Assembly (NCBI GenBank): GCA_003427395.1
Contig: BFEA01000102.1
Coordinates: forward strand, 1,386,198 to 1,425,204
DNA length: 39,007 nt
Source of the DNA: Chara braunii
Lineage: Eukaryota; Streptophyta; Charophyceae; Charales; Characeae
Direction of reading: 5' to 3'
Below are positions 12,243 to 21,992 of the stretch, one piece after another. Positions within the stretch are counted from its first letter, which is position 1; every line of letters begins with the position of its first letter. Both the position numbers and the translations under genes were made by a program. The notes under the pieces are model-generated. The model saw nothing but the letters and a program-made list of their open reading frames with translations, was not told the DNA's origin and made no database searches.

Positions 12243-12344
12243 CTAAGTGATCTTGACCCTGGGGATAGCTTGTGGTGCTAATGTAGAAAGAAAATATATG
12301 GCGCCCTCGGAAGGGGGGTGAAGAGGTACCAACTATTGCCTATT

Positions 12345-12439
12345 TATTTTGTTAATGGGATGCTGGACCTGGTTTCCAGCAGGTGCAGCTCCCCACCAAT
12401 AGAATGGAGCCAATTTAAAAAAAAAAAAAAAAAAAAAAA
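12345..12439 (+). other. LINE 3' tail and poly(A)
   Basis: The final 70 or so bases before the poly(A) (GGGATGCTGGACC, TTTCCAGCAGGTG, GCTCCCCACCAATAGA, ATGGAGCCAATTT) match the minus-strand end of the retroposon at 12686-12790 with a few substitutions. Shared 3' tails are how LINE RTs recognise partner SINEs or their own truncated copies. Confidence 0.8.
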
Positions 12440-12671
12440 TCTTGTCGGTTGTGCGCTGAATCGTCCGCCGGATTGTGAGATCCGACCCAGACTGTGCAGA
12501 GACTAAGTTGGCGGCGTGACGATCGCTACGGTGCATTAGCACGTGACGATCGGGATCGTCAGTGCTTATGAGAGGATCGAATCAAGAGTTGAGTGAATGC
12601 ATGGCCTGGGCCCATGGTGGAATTTTACGGCGGAAGCACCTCTCTTTTTTTTGTCCTTCGAGCGTGAGTTC

Positions 12672-13487
12672 TGATCACTCGGCTTTTTTTTTTTGCTCTT
12701 TTTTTTTTTTTAATGTTCCAATCTATTCGTGGGGAGCAACACGTGCTGGGAACCGGGCCCAGCGTCCCATATCGAATTGTACAGATCATTTGAGAACATT
12801 TGAGAACATTTGAGATAAATTGAGATATCGGGGCCATTACCTGGCTTCGGCTGATATCAGGCTGTGAATATCTAATGACCTAATAAGGAACTACACATGC
12901 AATAGGCTGCCACAGAGGTCCTACGAAAACTCACAACCCTCAGGATCCCTAACAAGCCCTTCTAAGACTTTCCAACACAGTCTTACTCCTTGCTGAGCTC
13001 ATCCAGGCCTCATGCCCCCACCCTGCTGGGTTACAGGGCAACACAACTCGCCCCAGATCTAACCAGCGTCGTCCCAGCAACAAACCTTGGTTGTCCCTTG
13101 GGATGTCCACCCCAAAACATCCCCAAATCTCTCTACCAGGCCTCACGCTCCTGCATCAGCAGGTTACTGGGCATCACCCCAGCATTGGCCAGTGTCGTTC
13201 TGGCATTGAACAGCCATAAATCACTGAGTATAACCGCTTCAGAACCGCCTAGGATGGGTTGCTAAGATTCCCTACAGTCCTCAGACATTCATAAGAACCA
13301 CCGACAAATCAGATAGGTGAAACCTATTCAATCCACCTACGACCACCACCAGTATGGTTGTTTTCAGCACAAACCGAAGCTCATCTAGGCCTCATGCTCC
13401 CATTAGGTTAGGTTACAGAGTTGCACCACCTTGCTCCAGCACCGGCCAGCATTGCTCCAGTTATGACCCCCGATGATCACTCGGCTT
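12672..13487 (-). mobile_element. 788-bp minus-strand retroposon with 14-bp target-site duplication
   Basis: The 14-mer TGATCACTCGGCTT occurs at 12672-12685 and 13474-13487, flanking 12686-13473. The same site in the 3' LTR (25720-25733) is empty, with one mismatch. The left end is poly(T), so the element is on the minus strand with poly(A) at its 3' end. Next to the tail is a short tandem run of CATTTGAGAA-type units (12787-12826), and the last 70 bases resemble the LINE 3' tail. It has no RT motif and no clear tRNA A/B box. It contains three diverged copies of a GCATGAGGCCTGGATGAGCT-like word. It is a SINE-like or internally deleted LINE passenger. Confidence 0.85.
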
Positions 13488-13783
13488 CTAAGCCGGAATT
13501 TCCCTTGACAAGATTGCCGCCCATTCTGTGATTGCTTTCTACTCTTTCCTCCCCTCTGATCTATATTTATTCTCCCTCACTCTCTCCTTCTGTTATGTTT
13601 GTTATAATGGGTGGATTACAGTAACTTTGCTTCTCTTACTTTGATGTGTGCATGCAGTGGGTCGTATTAGAGAGTTTGTTGTAACATGGTTGAGATGATG
13701 ATTGGCTGATCGAATGGATATCTGGCTACTTAGAGTGTCGAACGGATGATGTATGATTAGGAAGAAATTTTTGCTTTGTTGTC

Positions 13784-14398
13784 ATGTGGACTAACGGCCC
13801 CAACCCGACCGGGCGCCAACTTCCCGTACCCTCGCCGCGCCCCTTCTCGTACAACGAGGAAAGGATACGTGTATGCGAGTGAGACGTACACAAAGCGGTC
13901 GCTAAGATTGGCGTGCGCTACTACTTTCCTCCCGAAACTCCGTGTTCGGGATTCGTCAGTGCAGGTTTTATTCTTGTTGATATGCACTTTCCGCCCTATT
14001 CATTGTTGTTGCCATTTAACGAGTTGATCGTCGTCCCGTGGGCGGCAATGGAGCCTCATTGGCCTAACACTCTGTGCAACGATTGTCGCCGCTTCGAGCG
14101 TTACCGGGCCAAGGGTTTTCACTACCACACACGTGGCGAGGACGAGCACAAGGAGAGGGTTGCCCGATTGAAACNCGAGCGTTACCGGGCCAAGGGTTTT
14201 CACTACCACACACGTGGCGAGGACGAGCACAAGGAGAGGGTTGCCCGATTGAAACCCTCCACGTCGGATTTGGCGTTGTGTACCGAGCGCCGACGAGACC
14301 TCATCCGTAAACGAGATACCACGTATGTACCCGCTCCTTTTCACGCGAAACGAAGAGCGATGGCTCGCTGGGAAGTTCAACGATACTTTTTGGATTGA
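13784..14398 (+). pseudogene. LTR-encoded ORF, copy 1 (broken)
   Basis: Same reading frame as the 3' LTR copy at 25996-26640. It is broken here by a TGA at 13880-13882, where the other copy has TGG, and by one extra A upstream that detaches the first ATG. Substitutions still leave blocks such as RYYFPP-TPCSGFVSAGF, FNELIVVPWAA and EPHWPNTLC-DCRRFE unchanged. The frame also crosses the 80-base assembly duplication around 14175, which inserts 27 spurious codons (one containing N). Confidence 0.65.
14095..14255. other. 80-bp duplication around a single N (assembly artefact)
   Basis: Bases 14095-14174 are repeated exactly at 14176-14255 with one N between. The same exact structure recurs at 26337-26497 in the other LTR. 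Two independent genomic loci would not both carry a perfect 80-base duplication joined by one N. The likely cause is overlapping contig ends joined by a minimal gap. The true sequence probably has one copy. Confidence 0.9.
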
Positions 14399-14625
14399 AT
14401 TTCCCATAGCCGCGAGTCCCGCGCGCGCCTTTTTCTCCCTTAAACCCGCGCGGCGACGAACCTCCTTCTTACTAAGGTCGGACCAACATGGGGGATTTCA
14501 GTTTTGTCTATGTCCCCACACTCAATTTTTTCAAAAATCCTTGGTACACCCCATCTTCACTGTCTTCTCGGGGCCCTTCCGCGAACCAAAACACTCGGAT
14601 CGGGAAGCAACGCAGGGTGTGAGGT

Positions 14626-14638
14626 TGGTATCGGAGCC
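14626..14638 (+). other. Primer binding site, tRNA-iMet type
   Basis: TGGTATCGGAGCC differs by one base from the plant consensus TGGTATCAGAGCC, complementary to the 3' end of initiator tRNA-Met. It starts exactly where LTR homology ends, the expected place for priming of minus-strand cDNA synthesis. This fixes the right end of the 5' LTR and the orientation of the element. Confidence 0.85.
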
Positions 14639-14671
14639 GACACGTATCGGTTCCAACGTTAGTAAGAGGAG

Positions 14672-15841
14672 TTGGCGAGGGGAAGATCGACCAACCGATC
14701 TAATCGTCTGAGTCCTCCCGTCACTCGACAAAGTTCCGCGGAAACCCGACTAGAGATGCCCATGGCCGACGCTAATGGAGCGGCTCCTTGGGCGATGGTA
14801 AGCATCCCCACCACCTTCCCGTTTTACCCCAACCATACTCATCCCGAGGCATGGCTCGAAGTTGTGCAAGCTCCGGGATATGGCGCTGAGGATCTTTCTC
14901 GTGTCATCACCTTGCTTCTCCGAAACACCGCTCATGATTGGTTTAGAAGGCATGGGTGGGTAGATTGGGATACATTCAAGAGAGCGTTCCTAGCAAGGTT
15001 CGACGAAGTCAGTGAGGATGCTGCGTGGTTTGTGCTAAAAACCCGCCCACAGGAACTTGGAGAACTGCTGCCCGACTTTGTGGATCGATTTCAAACCGCG
15101 TTAGATAAATCAGGACGGGAAGAAAACGTTGCTCGAGACTTGTTCATCGATCATCTCCGTAATCCAGTACCGAAAGTGAAACTGCAAAAAAAGGTTCCTC
15201 CAAAAACGAACCAGCTACCAGTCATCATTGCTAAAGCACTTGAGCTCGACTTGATGGATACGAGCAAATACATCAGTCAGGGGGATGAAGATTTCTCAAA
15301 CACGATACAGGATGTGGCCGCCAAATGACGTTCGTGGCTCAGAGCGGTGGGGCGATTTTACCCTCGCCCTAATCACGACTACCAGGATGGACACTCCCCA
15401 GATCCCTCTCCTCATCTCTTGTCCTCTGCCCCTCCCCTTCCTCCGAAGATGACACCTGTGAATATCGTCATACCCCAGGCTGCTGCGCCCGTACCTATCA
15501 CTAACCTTCATCGAACCCAAATGATTCATACCGCCACAACTAAACAATTTGAGTGGATGAACAATCTGATTCAAAGGCAGACGTTCCAGATGGATCGATT
15601 GGAACAAATCATGACAAAACTAATAAAGGCTAACTCGAGTTCTCCGCGTCCCGCTCCTCCTTCGTATCCCCTTCTAACTGCTCCTCTCGCCCCCGGCCAA
15701 GCCCCTCCCGCTCTGCCTCATGTAGCCAATCCAGTAGGAAGGGTCGAATGCCACAATTGTAAGCAAACCGGACACTTTACACGAGACTGCCCCCTGCCAA
15801 GGCGTAACCAACCTTGCCAGCAGTCACGCCTGTTGCCTTGA
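14672..15841 (+). pseudogene. gag: gag polyprotein with CCHC zinc knuckle
   Basis: One frame, interrupted only by a TGA at 15326-15328 (probable CGA to TGA). The first 150 residues contain the retrotransposon gag signature: HPEAWLEVVQ, NTAHDWFRRHG, WDTFKRAFLARF, LPDFVDRFQTAL. After a Pro/Ser-rich linker, a canonical C-X2-C-X4-H-X4-C knuckle (CHNCKQTGHFTRDC) lies at about 15751-15795. Gag forms the virus-like particle and the knuckle binds element RNA. The start is uncertain; an ATG at 14756 just before MADANGAAPWAM is an alternative. Confidence 0.85.
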
Positions 15842-16489
15842 ACCAAGGCCGGGTAGCCGCACTGTTAGAAACAACAAGAGAGAGGGAGCCTGCCTCTTTC
15901 TCTACAGAACCATCTTCCTCGACTGAACCCATCGCGTCCACTTCGGGATCATCTTCCGAAGCGGCCGATGTTGTTGATCTGACGGAGTACCTCCAATTAG
16001 TAGGACTAATCAGAGAGATCCGACCTGGCAGAATGGGTTGAATGAGGATCAAAACCCGGTCCTCAGTTTCGAACAGGAGAGATCGACGTTCTTCAGACGC
16101 TCAAACACTTGGATATCCGAGTCCATGTCACGGTGGGCCATTTACTAACCATATCGGAGGCAGCGAATGACAAACTCCTTCAACAGTGCCAGAAAAACCA
16201 GAAACGATTCACATACCAACGTGTTCAAAGGATGCTGAAGAAAAAGAAGGACGACGAAGCAGAAGTAGACTCTCCTCCATCGGAACCGATACCCACCGTA
16301 AACATGTCCGACGCGCCTGAAACTGCTTGGGTCGCTACAATTTCGCAGAGAAGGATCACTTTGTATGTGTTCGATCTGTTCTATGGAAGAGTGCAAAATG
16401 TGATGGTGAGGTGTGGGGTAAACCATTCAATGCTCTCATTGATACCGGATCGTGCGATATCTTTGGAAACCATTCGAAAAACTTGGTGA
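15814..16489 (+). pseudogene. Gag-protease linker fragments
   Basis: Two frames overlap here: 15814-16041 (acidic, Ser/Thr/Glu-rich) and 16109-16489. The second gives HLDIRVHVTVGHLLTISEAAN followed by a Lys-rich coiled segment, as commonly seen just before the aspartic protease of plant Ty3/gypsy elements. They are in different phase, so at least one frameshift separates them. No independent gene is claimed. Confidence 0.5.
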
Positions 16490-16765
16490 TTGAATTCGAT
16501 CCTTCCCTTGCCCGGGAAGGACAACTACATCTTTGTCGATGAAGAAACCATGAATATAGTCGGAATCATCGAAAATGTAGCCGTCAAGGTAGGACGAGTA
16601 CATGTCCAGGTTAACGCATTGGTCATTGATGTGCAGTCATACGCGGTATTGTTGGGATTACCGTGGGTGATGGTTGTGGGCGCGCGAATACATTTCGATT
16701 CCAAACAACTTATCCTTAGATTCCTTACACACACAGGAGGAAACCCTCAGACTATTCCACTATGA
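16327..16765 (+). pseudogene. Retropepsin-like aspartic protease
   Basis: The active-site motif LIDTGSCDIF appears in the 16327-16542 frame. The flap and C-terminal part, with YAVLLGLPWVMVVGARIHFD, lie in the next frame from 16490, so a frameshift near 16490-16510 breaks the enzyme. The DTG(S) and LLGLPW motifs are characteristic of retroelement proteases, which cleave the polyprotein. Confidence 0.8.
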
Positions 16766-16813
16766 GTTTCCACTCGATCACCAAGAAAGAATCTCAGTCT
16801 CATCCGAATATGA

Positions 16814-17221
16814 ATGATCCAAGTCCTGAGTCCGGAAGATTCATTCGGAAGCGGTGACGAGGACCGACACCTTTCTAATGATGTCGGGTATGATGAACGA
16901 GACTATGATGAGCTGTTAAAGTACATGCCTACCGAGAAAGAATGGAGTCAGTTGGTTGAGTTGTTCGATGACGAGGCTAAAGAAGAATTCTGGATGATCC
17001 TGACTACCGCGCGGACATTTGATATAAACACAGAGAGCAGCGAGCTTAACCCTGCTCCGCCTGTATCCCTTCTTACGCCAGCAGAAACACAAATTTCAGC
17101 GACGTCCTTCCTGAGAGAACCTATCTTGCAGATTTCAGGTATGGCTGACCTCTTGGAACCCCCTCGTACAACTTTACAGCTTCCCTCGACTCCGAAGAAT
17201 CTACGTTTAGACCTACAGTGA
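16814..17221 (+). pseudogene. Acidic protease-RT linker
   Basis: An open frame of 135 codons, strongly acidic in the first half (repeated Asp/Glu, for example DDEAKEEFW) and Pro/Ser/Thr-rich in the second. No domain is recognised. It lies between protease and RT and is interrupted on its right by the minus-strand cox1-like segment. Confidence 0.4.
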
Positions 17222-17292
17222 ACATGTGATGCCTTTCTCCATGAATTTATCCGTGGTATGAACTATATCTTTAACTTTCCTGCCAGCTTACG

Positions 17293-17540
17293 CTACGACG
17301 CTTGCCATGCCATTTGCGCAGCACTAAGAGGCGGCAAAAGTTGCTTCGCTTGTAGTTTCCGAGGCTCCTCTTCTAACAAACTATGGTGAGCCTGTTGATT
17401 GACCAATGAATTTGGAACTTCCAACTCTAAGGCGTTTCTAGCGTATAGCGAAGTGATTGAACTTTCATGTTGCCATGAGAGGGGCCTATCTTGAGCCCAC
17501 ACAATAAATCCAAGAACTCCAATACTTATCATAGATAGGG
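17293..17540 (-). pseudogene. cox1: cox1-like mitochondrial fragment (candidate NUMT)
   Basis: On the minus strand, 17532 down to 17494 encodes MISIGVLGFIVWA, a near-invariant stretch of cytochrome c oxidase subunit 1. In cox1 the next residues are His-His in the copper-site region; here the frame continues into Gln and unrelated sequence. The open frame runs on to 17293, but I cannot identify the rest; it could be organellar intron, spacer or rearranged DNA. It interrupts the retroelement between protease and RT. It cannot be functional, since it holds only about 13 recognisable residues of roughly 520. Confidence 0.6.
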
Positions 17541-17649
17541 GCGGGAGTTGTGTTTTCCTGCACTTTAATTACGAAAAAGATATCAGCAAATGGATCAGTA
17601 CCTAGATTTTTCCGTCTCCTCGCCCAGACCATTGCTCATGTAAGGTGCT

Positions 17650-18374
17650 GTGATCGCATTAATTAGGCAAGAAGCCGAAGCCCCGATCAATGATGTTCCC
17701 AATCTGATGCAGGAAATGGTTGAGATAACTGGGTTGGAAATCGCGACATGCACCACTGAACCTGAGACCGATGCCGAAACTAAGGAAACTCAAATGATCA
17801 GCTCGACCAAGTCACAGATGCTTGCTACCGTTTTCTCGGTCCGAACCAGTAGCTCCATGTTCTCCTGCGTAGATGGGAAGCGACCAATAGGACCAGATCG
17901 GATCGACATACGGCTTGACATTTTCAAGCAACCGACGATCACCTTACCCGGTCATGTTCCTAGAGAAATTCGCAAGTCTTTTAATTGATGTGTTGCATGA
18001 TATGCTGAGGTATTCAAGTTGAGTGTGCACGATTGCGATATTGGGTTGTCAAGCGTGATTCAACACGCGATCCTCACAGGGGATCATCCACCGATTAGCT
18101 GCGCTCCCTATCGGTACTCTCCGGCGTAACAACTGACTGCATTCCAGAGAGTAAAGGAGTTGGAAGCTAATGGATGGATTGAACCCGCCATCGGACCATG
18201 GTCATTTCCTGTGGTGATTGTATCGAAAAAGACGGGAGGAATTCGTATATGTATTGATTACCGAAAGTTGAATGACATTACGATTAAGGATGTGTATCCC
18301 CTCCCCCGGATTGACGATTTGTTGGATGCTATTGGTGGTGCTTGATTTTTCAGTAAGTTTGATGTTCGTCACGA
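17650..18374 (+). pseudogene. pol: Ty3/gypsy reverse transcriptase, N-terminal half
   Basis: In one frame with stops: AEVFK, then [60 protein letters not shown], a TGA, then FFSKFDVRH. These are classic Ty3/gypsy RT blocks; the first catalytic Asp is in FDV. Stops at about 17986, 17998 and 18343 inactivate it. The frame is cut after RH at about 18374 by foreign sequence and resumes as GFHHLLVRKEDRLKTTF at about 18447. Confidence 0.9.
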
Positions 18375-19457
18375 CTTCTGATTTTATTATAAATAGCATT
18401 AAAGAAACGCAGAAATTTTGGGTCTCCGTTAACTGCCTCTCGGATTCCACCATCTCCTCGTCCGAAAAGAAGATCGCCTGAAGACGACCTTCATTCTTTT
18501 CGAGGGGACTTGGCAATGGATTCGATGCTTGATGGGAATTTGCAATGCCCCAACCACGTTTCAGCGCGTGATGAATATGACCTTCCAGAACTTCGTGCGA
18601 AAAACGAGGCTGGCACAAAGCATAATTAATTATTGTGTGATAGTATATATGGATGATATCCTTGTGTGTTTGAGTTCCTAGGAAGGGCACGTGCAACACA
18701 TCGAGTGGACGCTGCACGCACTGAAGGACGCTGGATTCAAGGTGGCTCTCGAGAAATGTCAGTTTTTCCTTACAGAGATTTCCTTTCTCGGACGCGTGGT
18801 TACGGACAAAGGGTTGCAGCCGGAACCGCAGAAAGTAGCAGCCGTACAAGACGCACCGGTTCCGACGTCAGTAACACAAGTACGCGGCTTTTATGGTATG
18901 CACTCTATGAAATAATGCAATTTTTGGTTAAAAAGGGCTTCTGATTTTATTATAAAAAGCATTAAAAAAACGCAAAAATTTTGGGTCTTCGTTAACCGCC
19001 TCTCGGATTCCACCATCTCCTCGTCCGAAAAGAAGATCGCCCGAAGACGACTTTCGTTCTTTTCGAGGGGGCTTGGCAATGGATTCGATGCCCGATGAGA
19101 ATTTGCAATGCCCCAGCCACGTTTCAGCGCACGATGAATATGGCCTTCCAGAACTTCATGCGAAAAACGAGGCTGACACAGAGCATAATTAATTATTGTG
19201 TGATAGTATATATATATGATATCCTTATGTATTCGAGTTCCTAGGACGGGCACGTGCAACACATCGAGTGGACGCTGCACGCACTGAAGGACGCTGGATT
19301 CAAGGTGGCTCTCGAGAAATGTCGGTTTTTCCTCACAGAGATTTCCTTTCTCGGCCACGTGGTTACAGACAAAGGGTTGCAGCCGGAACCGCAGAAAGTA
19401 GCAGTCGTACAAGACGCACTGGTGCCGACGTCACTAACACAAGTATGCGGCTTTTTG
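18375..19457 (+). repeat. Tandem duplication of the RT core with transposon sequence at the joints
   Basis: About 515 bp of RT (18375-18891) recurs at 18940-19457 with a few percent divergence. Both copies begin with CTTCTGATTTTATTATAAA and GGGTCT-CGTTAAC, sequence that also appears inverted in the small TIR transposon at 19828-20240. The joint 18892-18939 (ATGGTATGCACTC..., AATGCAATTTTTGG) is more of the same transposon. Copy 1 keeps the catalytic YMDD (VIVYMDDILVC). In copy 2 this reads VYIYDIL, losing a catalytic Asp. Confidence 0.85.
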
Positions 19458-19826
19458 GGACTGGCGTCGTACTATCGGAGGTTTATCAAGGGGCTTGCAA
19501 CGATCGCGGGACCACTCACCAACTTGCTGAAAAAAAGACCAGTCGTTTATCTGGACCCCACAGTGCGATCAGGCTTTTCGAGAACTCAAGGCGACTCTGA
19601 TCTCGGGCCCGGTCCTCATAAGGCCTTGTGAAGAACAGACCCGGAAAAACCTTTTGTTCTCATCACCGATTAGCAGCCCGAGGCGATCTTAGCGATTTTG
19701 GCCCAGCTGGGACCTGATGGCTTGGAACACATGGTGGAGTATGCGTCTAAGTTGGTCCCTTCCTGTAAGAGGAACTACTCCGCTCCAACGGGAGAATGCT
19801 ATGTGGCCTTGTGGGGAATCGAGAGG
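19254..19826 (+). pseudogene. pol: RT C terminus and partial RNase H
   Basis: The frame gives EKCRFFLTEISFLGHVVTDKG, then GFLGLASYYRRFIKGLATIAGPL (RT thumb and connection). A frame-shifted CDQAFRELKATLISGPVL and then KPFVLITD, VEYASKLVPSCKRNYSAPTGECYVALWGIE follow (RNase H domain of gypsy type). The RNase H is cut at WGIE by the TIR transposon, and the expected HFR...YL continuation is not recognisable on the other side. Confidence 0.85.
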
Positions 19827-19827
19827 C

Positions 19828-20240
19828 GGTCAACGGAGACCCAAAATTTCAACATTTTTTTAATGCTATTTATAATAAAATCAGAAACCCTTTTTAACCA
19901 AAAATTGCATCATTCCATAGAGTGCATACCATATTAACAAACCATTAAAAAAAAATGAAACAAAAAAAAAAAAAAGATGGTGAAATAGTAAGGCAAAAGT
20001 ACACTTGAATGACATTTTGGATTCAGCGAATTTTTAAAATTTTTAACGTTTTTGGAAATTGTCTTATCAGAGGAAATTCCAACGCTCCAAATGAGACCAA
20101 ATTTGGTACACAACAACCTTGAAGTAAGACAAAAACAGGCAAAAAAAAAAAAAAAAAAACCATAAAATTTCACCCCCAAAGCCTAATTTTAGTTTTGGAC
20201 CTATTCCTCAGGAGCTGAAACTGGGGGTCCCCCGTTAACC
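19828..20240. mobile_element. Small non-autonomous TIR DNA transposon inserted in RNase H
   Basis: The left end GGTCAACGGAGACCC and the reverse complement of the right end (GGTTAACGGGGGACCCC) form imperfect terminal inverted repeats. The 413-bp interior is AT-rich with A runs and no coding capacity. The left about 105 bp is an inverted copy of the segments at 18375-18439 and 18892-19007. I see no clear target duplication. The bases GAGAGGCGG outside the left TIR also accompany the other copies, so the true end may lie at 19821. A related single end (GGGGTCCCCATTAACCA) lies at 28058-28074. Confidence 0.65.
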
Positions 20241-20267
20241 ACGTGTGGTATTTCACGGTTTTATGGG

Positions 20268-20468
20268 GTAGATTGTTATCCCTTTGAGTCAGGGTTCACT
20301 GACTGGGTAGAATGTGCCACGTGTGTCAATCGTGCACATGGCGCGTGCGTTCGATATCGAACGAGTGGTAGGGCGTGGAAGTGCCCTCTGTGTCGGACAG
20401 GGAAGCTTCTCACAAAAGTTCGATTAGAGGCCGCCAAAACCGACGGCCCCGAATACGACGAAAAATAC
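20268..20468 (+). pseudogene. PHD-like zinc finger between RNase H and integrase
   Basis: In the frame that continues into the integrase, codons at 20274-20393 give C-X12-C-X2-C-X4-H-X2-C-X11-C-X2-C, with the tell-tale WVECATC, HGACV and WKCPLC strings. The C-X2-C...H-X2-C...W-X-C-X2-C core is that of a PHD finger, which in other proteins reads histone H3 tails. The first Cys pair is incomplete (only one Cys at 20274), perhaps because the transposon insertion just upstream damaged it. A TGA at 20469-20471 separates it from the integrase. A RING-like or other treble-clef finger is the alternative. Confidence 0.6.
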
Positions 20469-20501
20469 TGAAGGGCTGAAGTATGGAGATATAAAATATT
20501 A

Positions 20502-21987
20502 TTGTCTAAATTAACGGGTCAGCCATTGGACCATCTCACTAAGCATGACAGACGTTGGGCCACTGAGAGGTCCCGAGATTATAGATGGATCAACGGTCAC
20601 TTGGAAAAACGAAAAACAGACGGATCGGGATTATGGTTGACGATTCCCCACCCATTTCAGCGATATGACTGGACCAAATTGGCGCATGAGGAGCAGACCG
20701 ATCATTTCGGGGTACGTGTCACTGAAGCGACCATCGATCAAAATCGATGGTTCTAGTCTAATATTCGTGATGATGTAAGACACGTGGTTGCTAACTATCT
20801 AGTCTGTGTTGTCGATCGTGCGTCCCTTCGTGGGCCAAACACGATAGTCCCAACGGAGGTAGAACGTCCTTTCCAGCGAGCCAATATGGACACGACAGAT
20901 ATTGACGTGCCACCTGGCCCCAACCGTTGTGAGTACTCTATTCTCTTGGTGTTGATCGACCATTTTTCGAAGTACATCGAAGTTTACCCTTGTAGGACAC
21001 GTAAGGCCTTAGAGATAGCTACGTACATCGACCGATTCCTCAATACCCATCTAGATACAGAAGAGATTTCTAACCGACAATGGGTCTGAATTCAAAGCCG
21101 AGGTAGAGGAATTATTGATGTGTCGTGGCGTTACTCTCCGACACACTGCTCCCCATGTCTCCTAGTCCAATGGGCTGGCCGAGAACACAAACCGCATGAT
21201 TAAGACCGCTCTTCGCAGCAACTTAGCGGCCAATGACACGCGTCCTTATCCCGAGATAGTGTATCAAATCATCGGGATCCATCGGGCGACCCCTCATGAA
21301 TCTACTAGGTTCACCCCCTTTCAGCTACGAACGAATAGTATCCTATGTGTCGACAATCAGAGTGCCTCGGAAAATGTCGAGAAAAGGGGAAGGGACACGT
21401 GGTCGGCCCTCAAGGCTAAGGCTAAACGGTATGCGGAATTAATGGAAAAGGCTATTCCTAGACTAGCCCGAAAAAGGCAGAAAATGTCCGAACTAGCCCA
21501 CGGTAGGCAGGTCTGTAGTTATGAGGCCCAGAATGGGAATGCAGGCGCATAGCACCGGTATAAATTAGGGGACCTAGTGCAAGTACGTAAATGTGCACGC
21601 GACCAGAAACTCACTCCCAAGTTTTCTAGTTGCTTTCGAGTAGTGGAACTCGGACCTAACATAGCTAATATTGTGCGCATCACTCCTGAGACCGGTGCCA
21701 GCCATAGCTCTCTTCCTATCATCCGTCATACCTCCTACCTTCGCCCCCTCCCACCCTCTGAGGACCCTATCTCGCCTTCATCTTCTTTCTCTAGCCACCC
21801 GAGGATCTGGTGTTTCCCCTTTCGTCAAGTACCACTTCTCCTCAGTCTTCGCCATGACCTTCGCCATCGAAGCGGCTCTTCCTCTGCAGCTTCTCCAACC
21901 TCGCCCTTCGTTGCAGTTTTGCCAAGTCTCACACCCTCGTCTCAGTCCTCATCTCCTCCAGTCACCGAGCCTGGTATGCGGCTGTAG
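20502..21987 (+). pseudogene. pol: Retroviral-type integrase with C-terminal GPF/Y-like module
   Basis: The zinc-binding N domain is recognisable but decayed (HEEQTDHFGV...NYLVCVVDRA). The core has the three acidic residues: NMDTTDI, LTDNGSEF after a frameshift at about 21068, and GLAENTNR after a TAG. The C-terminal part after a TAG at about 21550 has KLGDLVQVRKCARDQKLTPKF and FRVVELGPNIANIV, resembling the GPF/Y module. It then runs into a Ser/Pro-rich tail. I see no chromodomain. Integrase joins the cDNA to host DNA; this copy is inactive. Confidence 0.85.
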
Positions 21988-21992
21988 AGGTA

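Larger units (their letters stand above)
1572..12439 (+). mobile_element. LINE (non-LTR retrotransposon) inserted in the 5' LTR
   Basis: The empty site in the 3' LTR reads ...ACTTTAG then TCTTGTCGG... In the 5' LTR the same two sides are separated by 10,868 bp ending in a 23-base poly(A) at 12417-12439. Inside are a long 5' UTR with repeated monomers, an ORF1 region with a zinc knuckle, a 342-aa ORF, and an ORF2 with APE endonuclease and RT. ORF2 is crowded with stops and frameshifts, so this copy is inactive. The junction is blunt: no target-site duplication is visible against the empty site. Length is well above the 5-7 kb usual for plant LINEs, partly because of the roughly 2.2-kb 5' UTR. 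Confidence 0.85.
561..14625 (+). repeat. 5' LTR, split by a LINE and a small retroposon
   Basis: LTR sequence is present in three pieces: 561-1571, 12440-12685 and 13474-14625. These align colinearly with 24472-25487, 25488-25733 and 25734-26867. The gaps in the alignment are exactly the LINE (1572-12439) and the poly(T)-ended insertion (12686-13473). The right end is fixed by the PBS at 14626. The left end is softer: similarity to the 3' copy fades over 551-580, so 561 is an estimate. Net LTR length is about 2.4 kb, long for this class. Confidence 0.8.

Noticed and set aside
12686-13473. tRNA-derived SINE head
   Set aside because: The 5' end on the minus strand shows no convincing A box or B box, so I did not assign a tRNA-derived class.
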